Source: Rhodobiaceae bacterium (lineage in GTDB: Bacteria > Pseudomonadota > Alphaproteobacteria > MED-G09). From it: a DNA stretch of 61,093 nt. Made by a program: the position numbers and the translations under genes. The stretch spans positions 1 to 61,093 of the forward strand of contig PBRS01000045.1 of NCBI GenBank assembly GCA_002726005.1, in the 5' to 3' direction. The notes under the pieces were generated by a model. That model made no database searches. It was not told the origin of the DNA and saw only the letters and a list, made by a program, of their open reading frames with translations. Shown piece after piece: positions 53,375 to 61,093 of this stretch (the stretch's first letter is position 1; each line of letters starts with the position of its first letter).

Positions 53375-54139
53375 ATGGGTTTATTTGATTTAAATGGTAA
53401 AAATGCCTTAATCACAGGCTCAACAAAAGGTATTGGTGAAGCTATAGCAAGGCAATTTTCAAATCATGGAGCAAAAGTAGTTATATCTAGCAGAAAAGAA
53501 GATTTGTGTGAGCAGGTAAAGGATGACATAAACAATAAAAACCCTGAAAGCGCAGTTTCAATACCTTGCAACATTAACCATAAAGAACAATTAGAAAATC
53601 TAGTTAATGAAACAAATAAACAACTTGGAGGAGTTGATGTCCTTGTTTGTAATGCAGCAGTTAATCCCTTTTTCGGTTCATCCTTAGATATACCGGATGA
53701 TGCATTCGATAAAATATTAAGTGCAAATATAAAATCCAATCACTGGCTTTGTAATCTTGTATTACCTCAAATGATTGAAAAAAAAGATGGCGTAATCATA
53801 ATTATTTCATCTGTCGGAGGCTTAAAGGGGTCAGAACTTCTTGGCGCTTACAGTATATCTAAAGCAGCAGATATGCAATTAGCTAGAAATATAGCAGTTG
53901 AACATGGTCCCAGTAATATTAGAGCAAATTGTATTTCACCGGGATTAGTAAAAACCTACTTTGCAAAGGCTCTTTGGGATAATCCTGAAATTCTTGAAAA
54001 TACGACATCAAAAGCACCTTTAAGAAGAATAGGTATGCCAGATGAAATTGCTGGTGCTGCAGTTTTCTTAGCAAGTGGTGCGGGTGCATTTACAACCGGA
54101 CAGAACTTTGTGATTGATGGCGGAGTAACTATTACATAG
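53375..54139 (+). CDS. SDR family oxidoreductase
   Basis: A classical short-chain dehydrogenase of 254 residues. The cofactor loop is TGSTKGIGEAIA (about 15-26), with VCNAAVNPF, catalytic Ser in IIISSVGG, Tyr-Lys in YSISKAAD and the end GQNFVIDGGVTIT. The SSRKEDLC segment after the second strand suggests NADP use. AAGGAGG precedes the ATG. The 2-hydroxyacid dehydrogenase follows by 10 bases and the 72-residue protein after that, so a three-gene operon is likely. Relatives resemble 3-oxoacyl and dehydrogenase/reductase SDR family member 4-like enzymes; the substrate is unknown. Confidence 0.92.
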   Translation: MGLFDLNGKNALITGSTKGIGEAIARQFSNHGAKVVISSRKEDLCEQVKDDINNKNPESAVSIPCNINHKEQLENLVNETNKQLGGVDVLVCNAAVNPFFGSSLDIPDDAFDKILSANIKSNHWLCNLVLPQMIEKKDGVIIIISSVGGLKGSELLGAYSISKAADMQLARNIAVEHGPSNIRANCISPGLVKTYFAKALWDNPEILENTTSKAPLRRIGMPDEIAGAAVFLASGAGAFTTGQNFVIDGGVTIT

Positions 54140-54149
54140 GAATACAATA

Positions 54150-55181
54150 ATGAAAGTTTTATTATTAGGTGAGAAATGCATCCCATATTTATCTATATTC
54201 AGAAATAATTTAGATGAAAGTTGGACAATCTCTACTTGGCGCCCTGAAGAGGGAAGCGATATTCTTATTGAAAAATATAAAACAGCAGAAATAATTGTTA
54301 CTGGCTTTGATGCTATGAATACGGGTAATGTCTTTAAATATATTCCAGAAGCAAAAAAATTAAAATTACTTCAAATACCTTTTGTTGGCGTAGATTGGCT
54401 TGATAAATCATTTATACCCTCAAATGTTATGGTAGCTAACGCATCAGGCCATGAAATAGCTATGGCCGAGTACTGTATTGGGACTATGTTATCTTTAGCA
54501 TTAGACCTATTTAATGTTGATAAATCATTTAGAAATGGCTCTTGGGAAAATTGGCCTGGGCTTACACATACAAAATCAATAAACAATGAAATTTTTGGAA
54601 AAACACTTGGTATTGTAGGTTATGGATTAATTGGCAAAGAATGTGCAAAAAGAGCAAAAAGCCTAGGAATGAAAGTTATGGGAGTAAATAGAAAAACAAA
54701 GAAAAAGCTTCCATCAAACCTTGATTGGCATGGATCAACTGACGAAATAGATAAACTACTCAAAGAAAGCGATTATGTTTTATTAGCCTGCGATTTAAAT
54801 GAAACAACGCATAACCTTATTAATAAGAAAACACTTAATAAAATGAAAAAAACTTCATTTCTAATTAATATTGCTAGAGGGAATGTCTGCAATGAAGATG
54901 ATTTATACAATTGTCTTAAAACTAATAAAATCGCTGGTGCAGCAATAGATACCTGGTGGGTATATCCATATTCTGATAAAGAAAATAAAAATCCAATGCC
55001 TTCAAATTTACCTTTTCATGAATTAAATAATTTAATTATGTCTCCACACAACTCTTCAAATTCATTGGAATCTGATATAAGAAGAGCTGAATTTATGTCT
55101 AAAAACTTTTTGGCATTTAAAGATAATAATAATGTTCCTGGTTTCGTTTTCTATGGAACAGGCGATAAAGTAGAGGTATAA
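54150..55181 (+). CDS. D-isomer-specific 2-hydroxyacid dehydrogenase family protein
   Basis: A 343-residue NAD(P)-dependent dehydrogenase of the phosphoglycerate/glyoxylate reductase fold. The NAD loop is GKTLGIVGYGLIGKECAKRA (about 150-169). The catalytic set appears as Arg in INIARGNVCNEDDL, Glu/Asp in AGAAIDTWW and His in MSPHNSS, in the expected order. The N-terminal catalytic domain lacks recognisable specificity features. It lies in the SDR operon. The identity of the 2-oxoacid is unknown. Confidence 0.9.
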   Translation: MKVLLLGEKCIPYLSIFRNNLDESWTISTWRPEEGSDILIEKYKTAEIIVTGFDAMNTGNVFKYIPEAKKLKLLQIPFVGVDWLDKSFIPSNVMVANASGHEIAMAEYCIGTMLSLALDLFNVDKSFRNGSWENWPGLTHTKSINNEIFGKTLGIVGYGLIGKECAKRAKSLGMKVMGVNRKTKKKLPSNLDWHGSTDEIDKLLKESDYVLLACDLNETTHNLINKKTLNKMKKTSFLINIARGNVCNEDDLYNCLKTNKIAGAAIDTWWVYPYSDKENKNPMPSNLPFHELNNLIMSPHNSSNSLESDIRRAEFMSKNFLAFKDNNNVPGFVFYGTGDKVEV

Positions 55182-55189
55182 TAATTGTT

Positions 55190-55408
55190 ATGAATAATTC
55201 AGATAAAAAAATTGAAAGAATAACTGTTTTAGCAAAAGATTTTACACCCGCTGCTATGGAATTTCATAAAAAGAATATGAGCGCAAAAGGATATAGAATG
55301 GAAGGCACTATAGTTCCAAGAAGATTTCAGATTATTGAAGGTGTTGATGATGCAAAAGATTTATTTGAAGGTGAAGAGTATTATGCAGTTACCTTTGTAA
55401 AAGAATAA
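55190..55408 (+). CDS. Small protein of unknown function (72 residues)
   Basis: A short cytoplasmic protein, MNNSDKKIERITVLAK at the start and EYYAVTFVKE at the end, with no signal peptide and no recognised motif. Predicted alternating strands (ERITVLAK, GTIVPRRFQIIEG, YYAVTFVKE) suggest a small ferredoxin-like or swapped-hairpin fold. It starts 8 bases after the 2-hydroxyacid dehydrogenase stop, so it is probably translated in the same operon. Coding is supported by this spacing and by the phosphatase gene beginning its convergent end two bases away. A role as partner of the dehydrogenase is only a guess. Confidence 0.65.
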   Translation: MNNSDKKIERITVLAKDFTPAAMEFHKKNMSAKGYRMEGTIVPRRFQIIEGVDDAKDLFEGEEYYAVTFVKE

Positions 55409-55410
55409 TT

Positions 55411-56154
55411 CTATTCAAGTATCTTATTCTTTATCTTATCAATTATACTCGGTTTTATATTTAATTCCTTCATCACAAAATCATCAATCTTTATGTGCCT
55501 GCTCTCAATTTCATTAAATGCGGCATTTATATAATCTATTCTTGCTTCAAAGAGAGGTTTAATTTTTTCTGAAATCTCATCATTCCAGTTATTTCCCGAT
55601 GTAGGGCCTTTATAATATTCATTAGTCAACAAATAATCCTCAATAATTACATCTTTTTTAACACCCATTAAACCGAGCAAAAGTAATGATGCAAAACCAG
55701 TTCTATCTTTTCCTGCAAAGCAATGAAACACTATTGGTATTTCTCCAAGGGCAACATTTTCAAGAAATGAAGAGTATTTTTCTTTATGCTGATTTACATA
55801 TAAAACATAATGACTTTGAAGCGCATTGGCGAGCTCCTGACTAGTAACATCTTCTCTAGATGATAACTCCTGAAGATCTTGTGTCCCAAGTGTTTTAATG
55901 GGTATATGAAGTAACTTAGGAGAAGATGATTGAATGAATGGAGATGGATTCTCGACCATTTCAATATCACTTCTAAAATCACAAACAGTTTTTATTCCTA
56001 ATGTTTCAAGAATATTAAAATCTGATGAGGTAAGATTTGATAAATGATCAGATCTAAAAACTAAACCTTTTCTAATTTTCGATCCTTCTGAAGCCTCATA
56101 CCCACCTAAATCTCTAAAATTAGTTGCACCTTCAAGTTTAATATTTCTTCCCAA
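55411..56154 (-). CDS. Tyrosine-protein phosphatase-like (Y_phosphatase3)
   Basis: A 247-residue Cys-dependent phosphatase of the bacterial LMW-like/lipid phosphatase LipA group. The N-terminal NFRDLGGY block and the P-loop HCFAGKDRTG, with Cys145 and Arg151, are the hallmarks. Targets may be phosphotyrosine or phosphoinositide-like lipids. The start is TTG at 56154 because AGGAGG (56160-56165) lies five bases upstream. That ribosome binding site begins two bases after the tRNA-Met 3' end, so the two genes are probably cotranscribed. The next gene upstream is mnmA. Confidence 0.9.
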   Translation of the reverse strand: MGRNIKLEGATNFRDLGGYEASEGSKIRKGLVFRSDHLSNLTSSDFNILETLGIKTVCDFRSDIEMVENPSPFIQSSSPKLLHIPIKTLGTQDLQELSSREDVTSQELANALQSHYVLYVNQHKEKYSSFLENVALGEIPIVFHCFAGKDRTGFASLLLLGLMGVKKDVIIEDYLLTNEYYKGPTSGNNWNDEISEKIKPLFEARIDYINAAFNEIESRHIKIDDFVMKELNIKPSIIDKIKNKILE

Positions 56155-56166
56155 CTAAACCTCCTA

Positions 56167-56243
56167 TGGTAGCGGGGGAGGGATTTGAACCCCCGACACG
56201 CGGATTATGATTCCGCTGCTCTAACCAACTGAGCTACCCCGCC
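56167..56243 (-). tRNA. tRNA-Met (anticodon CAU, elongator type)
   Basis: A 77-base cloverleaf with encoded CCA. The acceptor stem starts GGCGGGG and ends CCCCGCT-A-CCA, the D arm has GCTCAGTTGGTTAGAGC, and the anticodon loop ATCATAA within GCGGA/TCCGC places CAT. The pattern is that of elongator tRNA-Met in alphaproteobacteria; a lysidine-type tRNA-Ile2 also has CAT and cannot be wholly excluded. It lies between mnmA and the phosphatase on the same strand. Confidence 0.93.
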
Positions 56244-56290
56244 ATGAGATGTCATCATTAATCCTTTAGGGATATTAATGTCAACAATAC

Positions 56291-57415
56291 TTATTGGGTT
56301 ATCCAACCTCCTCCAAGGACTCTTGATGAATTATTCGCATCATAAAATACACATGCTTGGCCAGGAGAAACACCCTCGACATCTTCATCAAAGTTTATAC
56401 ATAACCTTTTATTTGAGAAAAACAAATTAGCTAATTTTGGCTCTTGGGATGAGCGTATCTTTGCCTTTATTCTAATTTTTTTATTTTCTATTTGAGTGAT
56501 ATCATCATCACCAATCCAATTTACATCTCTGACATAAATATCTCTTCTTCTTAAGTCATCTTTTGAACCAAGAATAACATCGTAAGTATCTGAATTAATA
56601 TCAATTACATATAATGGAGTTCCAGTTGCAACTCCTAGACCTTTTCTTTGTCCAATAGTAAAATTAACTATACCTTCATGTTGGCCAAGAATACTACCAT
56701 CAACAGATTTTAAGTAACCTGGTTTGAGATTATTAGGATCGATTTTTTTTAAAACATCAGCATACTTACCATCAGGAACAAAGCATATATCTTGACTATC
56801 AGGTTTATCTGAAACAGATAAACCAATTTCCTTTGCAAAAGACCTTATTTCAGATTTTTTAAAAGCTCCCAAAGGAAATCTTAAAAATTCTAATTGTTCT
56901 TTTGTTGTTTTAAATAAAAAATAGCTTTGATCTTTTTCTGAGTCTTTTGCACGATACATTTGACGGTTATGATCATAGCCTTGTGTTATGATATAATGTC
57001 CAGTGACAAGAGCTTTGGCATTTAAACCTTTTGCAGCTTCAAATAAATCATCAAATTTAACTCTTTCATTACATAAAACACATGGGATTGGAGTTTCACC
57101 TTTTTGATAGGACTCTGAAAAACTATTAATAACTTTTTCTTTAAAAACATCTTCATAGTTTAAAACATAATGTGAAATTTCGAGATCTGCAGCCACTTTC
57201 CTGGCATCTTGAATATCCTGCCCTGCGCAACAACTCCCTTTTTTACCATTTGAGGGTCCTGAGTCATATAACTGCAAGGTTATCCCTATGGTAGAATATC
57301 CGGCATTCTTAACCAACGCAGCTGCAACAGATGAGTCAACGCCCCCACTCATTGCCACAACCACTTTAGTCTCTTCTGGCTTTCCCTTTATATCTAAATC
57401 AATAATCGGTAACAT
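56291..57415 (-). CDS. mnmA: tRNA 2-thiouridine(34) synthase
   Basis: Thiolates U34 of tRNA-Glu, -Gln and -Lys. A 374-residue ATP-pyrophosphatase protein: P-loop SGGVDSS at 23-29, catalytic Cys in IPCVLCNERVKFD (near 99-102) and second Cys in DSQDICFVPDG. The HEGIVNFTIGQRKGLGVATG segment and beta-barrel C-terminus are present. The start with a short extra N-terminus (DIKGKPEETKVVVAMSGG) fits alphaproteobacterial forms. It stands upstream of tRNA-Met. The tRNA-Gln(UUG) in this window is one of its likely substrates. Confidence 0.96.
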   Translation of the reverse strand: MLPIIDLDIKGKPEETKVVVAMSGGVDSSVAAALVKNAGYSTIGITLQLYDSGPSNGKKGSCCAGQDIQDARKVAADLEISHYVLNYEDVFKEKVINSFSESYQKGETPIPCVLCNERVKFDDLFEAAKGLNAKALVTGHYIITQGYDHNRQMYRAKDSEKDQSYFLFKTTKEQLEFLRFPLGAFKKSEIRSFAKEIGLSVSDKPDSQDICFVPDGKYADVLKKIDPNNLKPGYLKSVDGSILGQHEGIVNFTIGQRKGLGVATGTPLYVIDINSDTYDVILGSKDDLRRRDIYVRDVNWIGDDDITQIENKKIRIKAKIRSSQEPKLANLFFSNKRLCINFDEDVEGVSPGQACVFYDANNSSRVLGGGWITQ

Positions 57416-57525
57416 TTAAAAAAAACCTTAATATTTTAAACTCTTATAAAGCACTATAGGTTAATTATTCAATAATTTATAAATAATTTATTGATTTGAA
57501 ATATGTTATATAACTAACTAATAAA

Positions 57526-58314
57526 ATGAACCAATATAATGATATAATCAATGAAATGGCTTCTTTGTCTTTTTTTGCGGGTGAAGAAATAATGAAGTTT
57601 TATCCAAATAAGATTGTTTCAGAAAAAAAAGATGACTTTTCTCCAGTTACAGAAGCTGATAGAGCATCAGATAAATTAATTTGCGATAGACTTGAAAAAA
57701 AATTTCCTGAAATATTATGTATTTCTGAAGAAAGCTATAAAAGTAAAAATTTAACTAAAATTAGTGATATTTTTTTTCTTATAGATCCTCTTGATGGAAC
57801 GAAAGAATTCATCGAAAAAAATGATGAATTTACAGTCAATATTGCATTAATTATAAATAACAAGACTGAATTAGGTGTTATTTATGCGCCAGCAAAAAGA
57901 GAGTTATATTATACAAATAATGAGAAGAGATCATATCAATTAAACATAAATAACAATGAAAATGATGTGAAATTAGAAAATTCAAAACAAATAAATGTTT
58001 CTAATGAAAGAAAATATCTCATTTCAACTACTAGTAGGTCACATAATAATAAAAAAACTGACAACTATTTGAAAAATTATAAAATCAAAAACAAAATAAT
58101 ATGCGGATCCTCTCTTAAGTTTTGTCTTATAGCAAATGGTACTGCTGATATTTACCCGAGACTTGGTCCTACATGTGAATGGGATACTGCAGCAGGTCAT
58201 GCAATACTAAATGGCGCAGGCGGATCTTTAAAAAAACTTAATGGTGATAATTTTCTATATGGAAAACTTGATAAAGATTTTTTAAATCCAGAATTTATTG
58301 CAACCAATTTTTAA
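57526..58314 (+). CDS. cysQ: 3'(2'),5'-bisphosphate nucleotidase
   Basis: Hydrolyses 3'-phosphoadenosine 5'-phosphate, the by-product of sulfate activation. A 262-residue FIG-fold protein with EADRASDK (metal-binding Asp), the signature DPLDGTKEFIEKNDEFTVNIAL and the late CEWDTAAGHAIL. GTKEF in the metal motif separates CysQ from inositol monophosphatases. Length is normal. No cys genes are adjacent. The gene precedes the PQQ dehydrogenase by 34 bases; a shared transcript is possible. Confidence 0.93.
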   Translation: MNQYNDIINEMASLSFFAGEEIMKFYPNKIVSEKKDDFSPVTEADRASDKLICDRLEKKFPEILCISEESYKSKNLTKISDIFFLIDPLDGTKEFIEKNDEFTVNIALIINNKTELGVIYAPAKRELYYTNNEKRSYQLNINNNENDVKLENSKQINVSNERKYLISTTSRSHNNKKTDNYLKNYKIKNKIICGSSLKFCLIANGTADIYPRLGPTCEWDTAAGHAILNGAGGSLKKLNGDNFLYGKLDKDFLNPEFIATNF

Positions 58315-58348
58315 GTCCTATAATATTTTTATAAATTTGGAGTAACTT

Positions 58349-60547
58349 ATGAAATTTAGAAATTACCTTTATACTTTTATCATAGTAATTGCTGGGGGTT
58401 ACATATTTACACAAATAAACACAGGCAATAAAGAATTAGAAAATAAAAAAGATCAAATTATTAAATCAGATATAGCAAATCCTATATTTGCAAATATTAA
58501 TCAGGAAAGAATAATAAATGCAGATAATGAACCCGGTTCATGGTTATCGCATGGAAGAAACTACGAAGAGCAAAGATATTCTCCTTTAGTTCAGATAAAT
58601 AAAGACAATATAGACAATCTTGAGTTAGCTTGGTCATTTGATATGAGCAGCACTAGAGCTCTTGAATCAACGCCAATAGTTGTTGACGGCATTATGTTTC
58701 TAACAAGTGAATGGAGTATTGTTTACGCGATAGATGCAAAGACAGGTACTGAAGTTTGGTACTATGATCCCGAAGTTCCAAAAGATTGGGGTAGAAAAGC
58801 CTGTTGTGATGTTGTTAACAGAGGAGTAGCAGTTTGGAAAGGTTATGTATATTCTGCAACACTTGATGGCAGATTAATAAAGTTAGATGCTAAGACTGGC
58901 GAACTAGTATGGGAAATAGACACCCTTATAGATAGAGCAAGAGATTACACCATTACTGGTGCTCCAAGAATTGCCAATAATTTAATTTTTATTGGTAATG
59001 GTGGTGCGGAATATGGAGTAAGAGGTTATGTATCAGCTTTTGATGTTGATACAGGTCAATTGGCTTGGAGATTTTATACAGTACCTGGCGATCCTTCCCT
59101 ACCCTTCGAACATCCAGAAATGGAACTTGCTGCTGAAACCTGGAAAGGTGGTGAATGGTGGAAAATTGGAGGCGGGGGCACCGTTTGGAATTCAATAGTT
59201 TATGACCCTGAATTTAATCAAGTATATATAGGTGTTGGTAACGGTACGCCTTGGACAAGAGTAATAAGATCACCTGGCGGTGGAGATAATTTATTTTTAT
59301 CATCAATGATTGCCTTAGATGCAGATACTGGAAAGATGAATTGGCACTATCAAACTACACCAGGAGATAATTGGGATTACACGGCTGTACAGGATATGAT
59401 GTTAGCTGAAATTGAGATTGATGGTGACAAAAGAAAAGTTATTATGCAGGCTCCAAAAAATGGTTTCTTTTATGTTTTGGATAGAAAAAATGGTGAGCTC
59501 TTAAGGGCACACAAATATGCAGAAGTAAATTGGGCCACTCATGTTGATATGGAAACCGGGAGACCTGTTGAAAATAAAGATAAGGATTATCTAGAAGAAA
59601 AACAATGGATTCTACCTGGGGCCCTAGGGGGCCATAACTGGCAAGCAATGTCATTTGATCCTGATTTGGGATTAGTCTATATCCCTACTCAAATTGCACC
59701 AACTATATATAAAATGACTGAAGAATGGCAGAAAACAGGAAAACTAAAATACAAACCAAACTCATGGAATACAGGCGTTGAGTTAGGAAAATATCTAGAT
59801 TTAGCCTTAACAACTCCTGATGTACCTATTCCTACTGGCTCATTACAGGCATTTGATCCAATAAGTGGCGAAACTAAATGGGAGGTCATGTACCCCCAAC
59901 ATTGGAATGGTGGAACTATGTCAACAAAATCTGGTATTACATTTCAAGGTAATGGAATGGGCGCTCTTAACGCATATGACTCTTTTTCAGGTGAGCTATT
60001 ATGGTCAAAAGATATTCAGACAAGTATGTTAGCTCCTCCAATAACCTTTATGATAGATGGAGAACAATATATTGCTATTTTAGCTGGAACTGGTGGAGGG
60101 AACAATCATGGTGGAGATACCCTAGGTTTTCATGCTGAGCACTTGGCATCATTAAAATATGGAAATGCTGGTAGATTATTAGCATTTAAATTAAATGGTG
60201 AACTAACTTTACCAAGATTAGATTTACTAGAAAAGATAATACCTGAGCAACCACTTTTACAATCAACTGAATTTCAGATTTCAAGAGGAACGGAACTTTA
60301 TGGAGAATATTGTGCTTTTTGTCATGGTACAGCTGTAAGAGCAGGACCAGCTCTACCGGATTTACGCATGATGAATAACGATAGTCATGAATTATTTAAA
60401 AAAATAGTTTATGAAGGAATTTTAAGTGAAAATGGTATGTCATCTTTTTCTGATGTTTTATCAGAAAATGATGTTGAAAGCATTTATCATTACATTGTAA
60501 AAACAGCTTCAGTAGATAGACAAATTCAATTAGAACAAAATAATTAG
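58349..60547 (+). CDS. PQQ-dependent quinohaemoprotein alcohol dehydrogenase with cytochrome c domain
   Basis: A periplasmic enzyme oxidising alcohols, with electrons passed from PQQ to a fused cytochrome c. A hydrophobic segment (6-22) anchors or exports it. The eight-bladed propeller holds the vicinal Cys pair of the family in RKACCDVVNRGVA (the disulfide near PQQ) and the catalytic-base region GDNWDYTAV. The residue two after the Asp is Thr, not the Asp that marks lanthanide-dependent enzymes, so calcium is expected. The C-terminal haem site is Cys655-A-F-Cys658-His659, with Met697 a plausible axial ligand (GMSSF). Length 732 fits type II enzymes. The next gene is a paralogue. Confidence 0.92.
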   Translation: MKFRNYLYTFIIVIAGGYIFTQINTGNKELENKKDQIIKSDIANPIFANINQERIINADNEPGSWLSHGRNYEEQRYSPLVQINKDNIDNLELAWSFDMSSTRALESTPIVVDGIMFLTSEWSIVYAIDAKTGTEVWYYDPEVPKDWGRKACCDVVNRGVAVWKGYVYSATLDGRLIKLDAKTGELVWEIDTLIDRARDYTITGAPRIANNLIFIGNGGAEYGVRGYVSAFDVDTGQLAWRFYTVPGDPSLPFEHPEMELAAETWKGGEWWKIGGGGTVWNSIVYDPEFNQVYIGVGNGTPWTRVIRSPGGGDNLFLSSMIALDADTGKMNWHYQTTPGDNWDYTAVQDMMLAEIEIDGDKRKVIMQAPKNGFFYVLDRKNGELLRAHKYAEVNWATHVDMETGRPVENKDKDYLEEKQWILPGALGGHNWQAMSFDPDLGLVYIPTQIAPTIYKMTEEWQKTGKLKYKPNSWNTGVELGKYLDLALTTPDVPIPTGSLQAFDPISGETKWEVMYPQHWNGGTMSTKSGITFQGNGMGALNAYDSFSGELLWSKDIQTSMLAPPITFMIDGEQYIAILAGTGGGNNHGGDTLGFHAEHLASLKYGNAGRLLAFKLNGELTLPRLDLLEKIIPEQPLLQSTEFQISRGTELYGEYCAFCHGTAVRAGPALPDLRMMNNDSHELFKKIVYEGILSENGMSSFSDVLSENDVESIYHYIVKTASVDRQIQLEQNN

Positions 60548-60566
60548 AAAATTTTAGAGGTACATT

Positions 60567-61093
60567 ATGGGACATCCAAGCTTAGGAAAAAGGTCAGCTA
60601 CTGCAATAAATTTTATTGCAATACTAACCTTATGTTTACTTGTTTTATATAAGATTGTTTTAAGTACTGAAAAAAATGCCGTTAAAGAAATTAACATCAA
60701 TAAAGAAATATCTCTTAAAAAAGATGAACTATACGGAAATATCAACACTCAAAGGATAATCAATTCAAATAGTGAACCACATAACTGGCTCTCACATGGT
60801 AGAAATTATTATGAGCAACGTTACTCTCCACTTAATAAAATAAATACTGAAACAGTCAATAATTTGGAATTAGAATGGTCATTAGATATGGGCACAACTC
60901 GAGGTCTTGAAGCAACACCTATAGTAGATAATGGTATAATGTTTGTGTCCAGCACATGGAGTGTTGTTCATGCAGTTGATGCTAGAACTGGTGAAGAATT
61001 ATGGGTTTATGATCCAAATGTCCCAAGAAGTTGGGCGCGTAAAGTCTGCTGTGATGTTGTCAATAGAGGTGTCGCTGTATGGGAAGGAAAAGT
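60567..61093 (+). CDS. Second PQQ-dependent alcohol dehydrogenase (partial, runs off the window end)
   Basis: Only the first 175 codons are present. The ATG at 60567 has AGAGG six bases upstream and lies 20 bases after the first PQQ gene stop. The chain has an N-terminal membrane segment (about 16-35), then PHNWLSHGRNYYEQRYSPL, GTTRGLEATPIVDNG, the WSVVHAVDARTGEELWVYDP repeat and the vicinal Cys pair in RKVCCDVVNRGVAVWEG. It is a close paralogue of the preceding enzyme (SHGRNYEEQRYSPL there). Its catalytic centre and any cytochrome domain lie beyond the window. Confidence 0.9.
   Translation, partial: MGHPSLGKRSATAINFIAILTLCLLVLYKIVLSTEKNAVKEININKEISLKKDELYGNINTQRIINSNSEPHNWLSHGRNYYEQRYSPLNKINTETVNNLELEWSLDMGTTRGLEATPIVDNGIMFVSSTWSVVHAVDARTGEELWVYDPNVPRSWARKVCCDVVNRGVAVWEGK

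Noticed and set aside
58349-60547. Lanthanide-dependent PQQ dehydrogenase
   Set aside because: The position two after the catalytic Asp is Thr (WDYT), not the Asp that marks lanthanide enzymes.
60554-60748. A minus-strand 64-codon frame near the window end
   Set aside because: It overlaps the start of the second PQQ dehydrogenase, which has a good ribosome binding site and clear family motifs.
1-61093. Assignment to SAR86-type gammaproteobacteria, suggested by low G+C, TonB receptors and DUF3450
   Set aside because: The HAD-IIA-ribF-ileS-lspA-DUF3035 order, ELM1-like gene, and GltX and IleS motifs fit Alphaproteobacteria better.
1-61093. CRISPR arrays, insertion sequences, prophage or integron structures
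   Set aside because: No regularly spaced repeats, transposase, integrase or phage genes were seen in any frame.

Overview
The window is about 61 kb of compact, strongly AT-rich bacterial DNA (roughly one third G+C by eye) with near-continuous coding on both strands. Several linkages point to a streamlined, probably marine, alphaproteobacterium: the order HAD-IIA hydrolase - ribF - ileS - lspA - DUF3035 (BamF-like) lipoprotein, the pair ELM1-like protein plus trxB beside an Lrp/AsnC regulator, the alpha-style GltX and IleS sequences, and CimA. The lineage is inferred from gene order and motifs, not from an rRNA, and no mobile element, prophage, CRISPR array or integrase was seen.

Layout, left to right. 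1-2.3 kb (minus): part of a TonB energising operon (DUF3450 coiled-coil protein, long ExbB-like protein, first codons of a third gene). 2.5-7.4 kb (plus): RND efflux adaptor, RND pump and a LOG-family phosphoribohydrolase. 7.4-11.9 kb (minus): nadE-gltX-cimA. 12-22.8 kb: redox and acyl-CoA genes (CurA-like reductase, SufE, MFS exporter, enoyl-CoA hydratase, acyl-CoA ligase, MaoC hydratase), oligopeptidase B, a TauD-like dioxygenase, nitronate monooxygenase and gmd. 22.8-25.3 kb: small membrane proteins, a fatty-acid-hydroxylase-type enzyme, a VOC protein and tRNA-Gln(UUG). 25.4-33 kb: three consecutive TonB-dependent receptors, each with its own strong rho-independent terminator. 33-38.7 kb: glyoxalase I, an alpha/beta hydrolase, an SDR, a histidine kinase/OmpR-type regulator pair and a family III CoA-transferase. 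38.7-42.8 kb (minus): a five-gene operon of two-domain VOC protein, NitT/TauT-type ABC transporter and nitroreductase. 42.8-47.8 kb: FAD-linked 2-hydroxyacid dehydrogenase, Lrp/AsnC regulator, ELM1-like protein, trxB and a strikingly degenerate MutL-like protein. 47.8-53.3 kb (minus): DUF3035 lipoprotein, lspA, ileS, ribF, HAD hydrolase. 53.4-61 kb: SDR, 2-hydroxyacid dehydrogenase, a 72-residue orphan, a tyrosine phosphatase, tRNA-Met, mnmA, cysQ and two tandem PQQ-dependent quinohaemoprotein alcohol dehydrogenases, the second cut by the window end.

How the genes fit together: TonB receptors plus the ExbB/DUF3450 proteins suggest active outer-membrane uptake of large or scarce molecules. The acyl-CoA genes, CoA-transferase, dioxygenase, PQQ alcohol dehydrogenases and VOC/nitroreductase proteins suggest oxidation of alcohols, fatty acids and possibly xenobiotic-like compounds.

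Every protein-coding convergent pair meets within -8 to +4 bp, several with interlocked stop codons. No gene-free stretch exceeds 300 bases. The longest gaps are 2281-2532, 24665-24817, 25235-25410, 27778-27947, 30402-30553 and 37354-37550; what they hold is listed under features. The most unusual items are the MutL-like protein lacking its ATPase residues (46672-47754), the nested inverted repeats between the response regulator and the CoA-transferase (37408-37460), and the VOC-ABC-nitroreductase operon.
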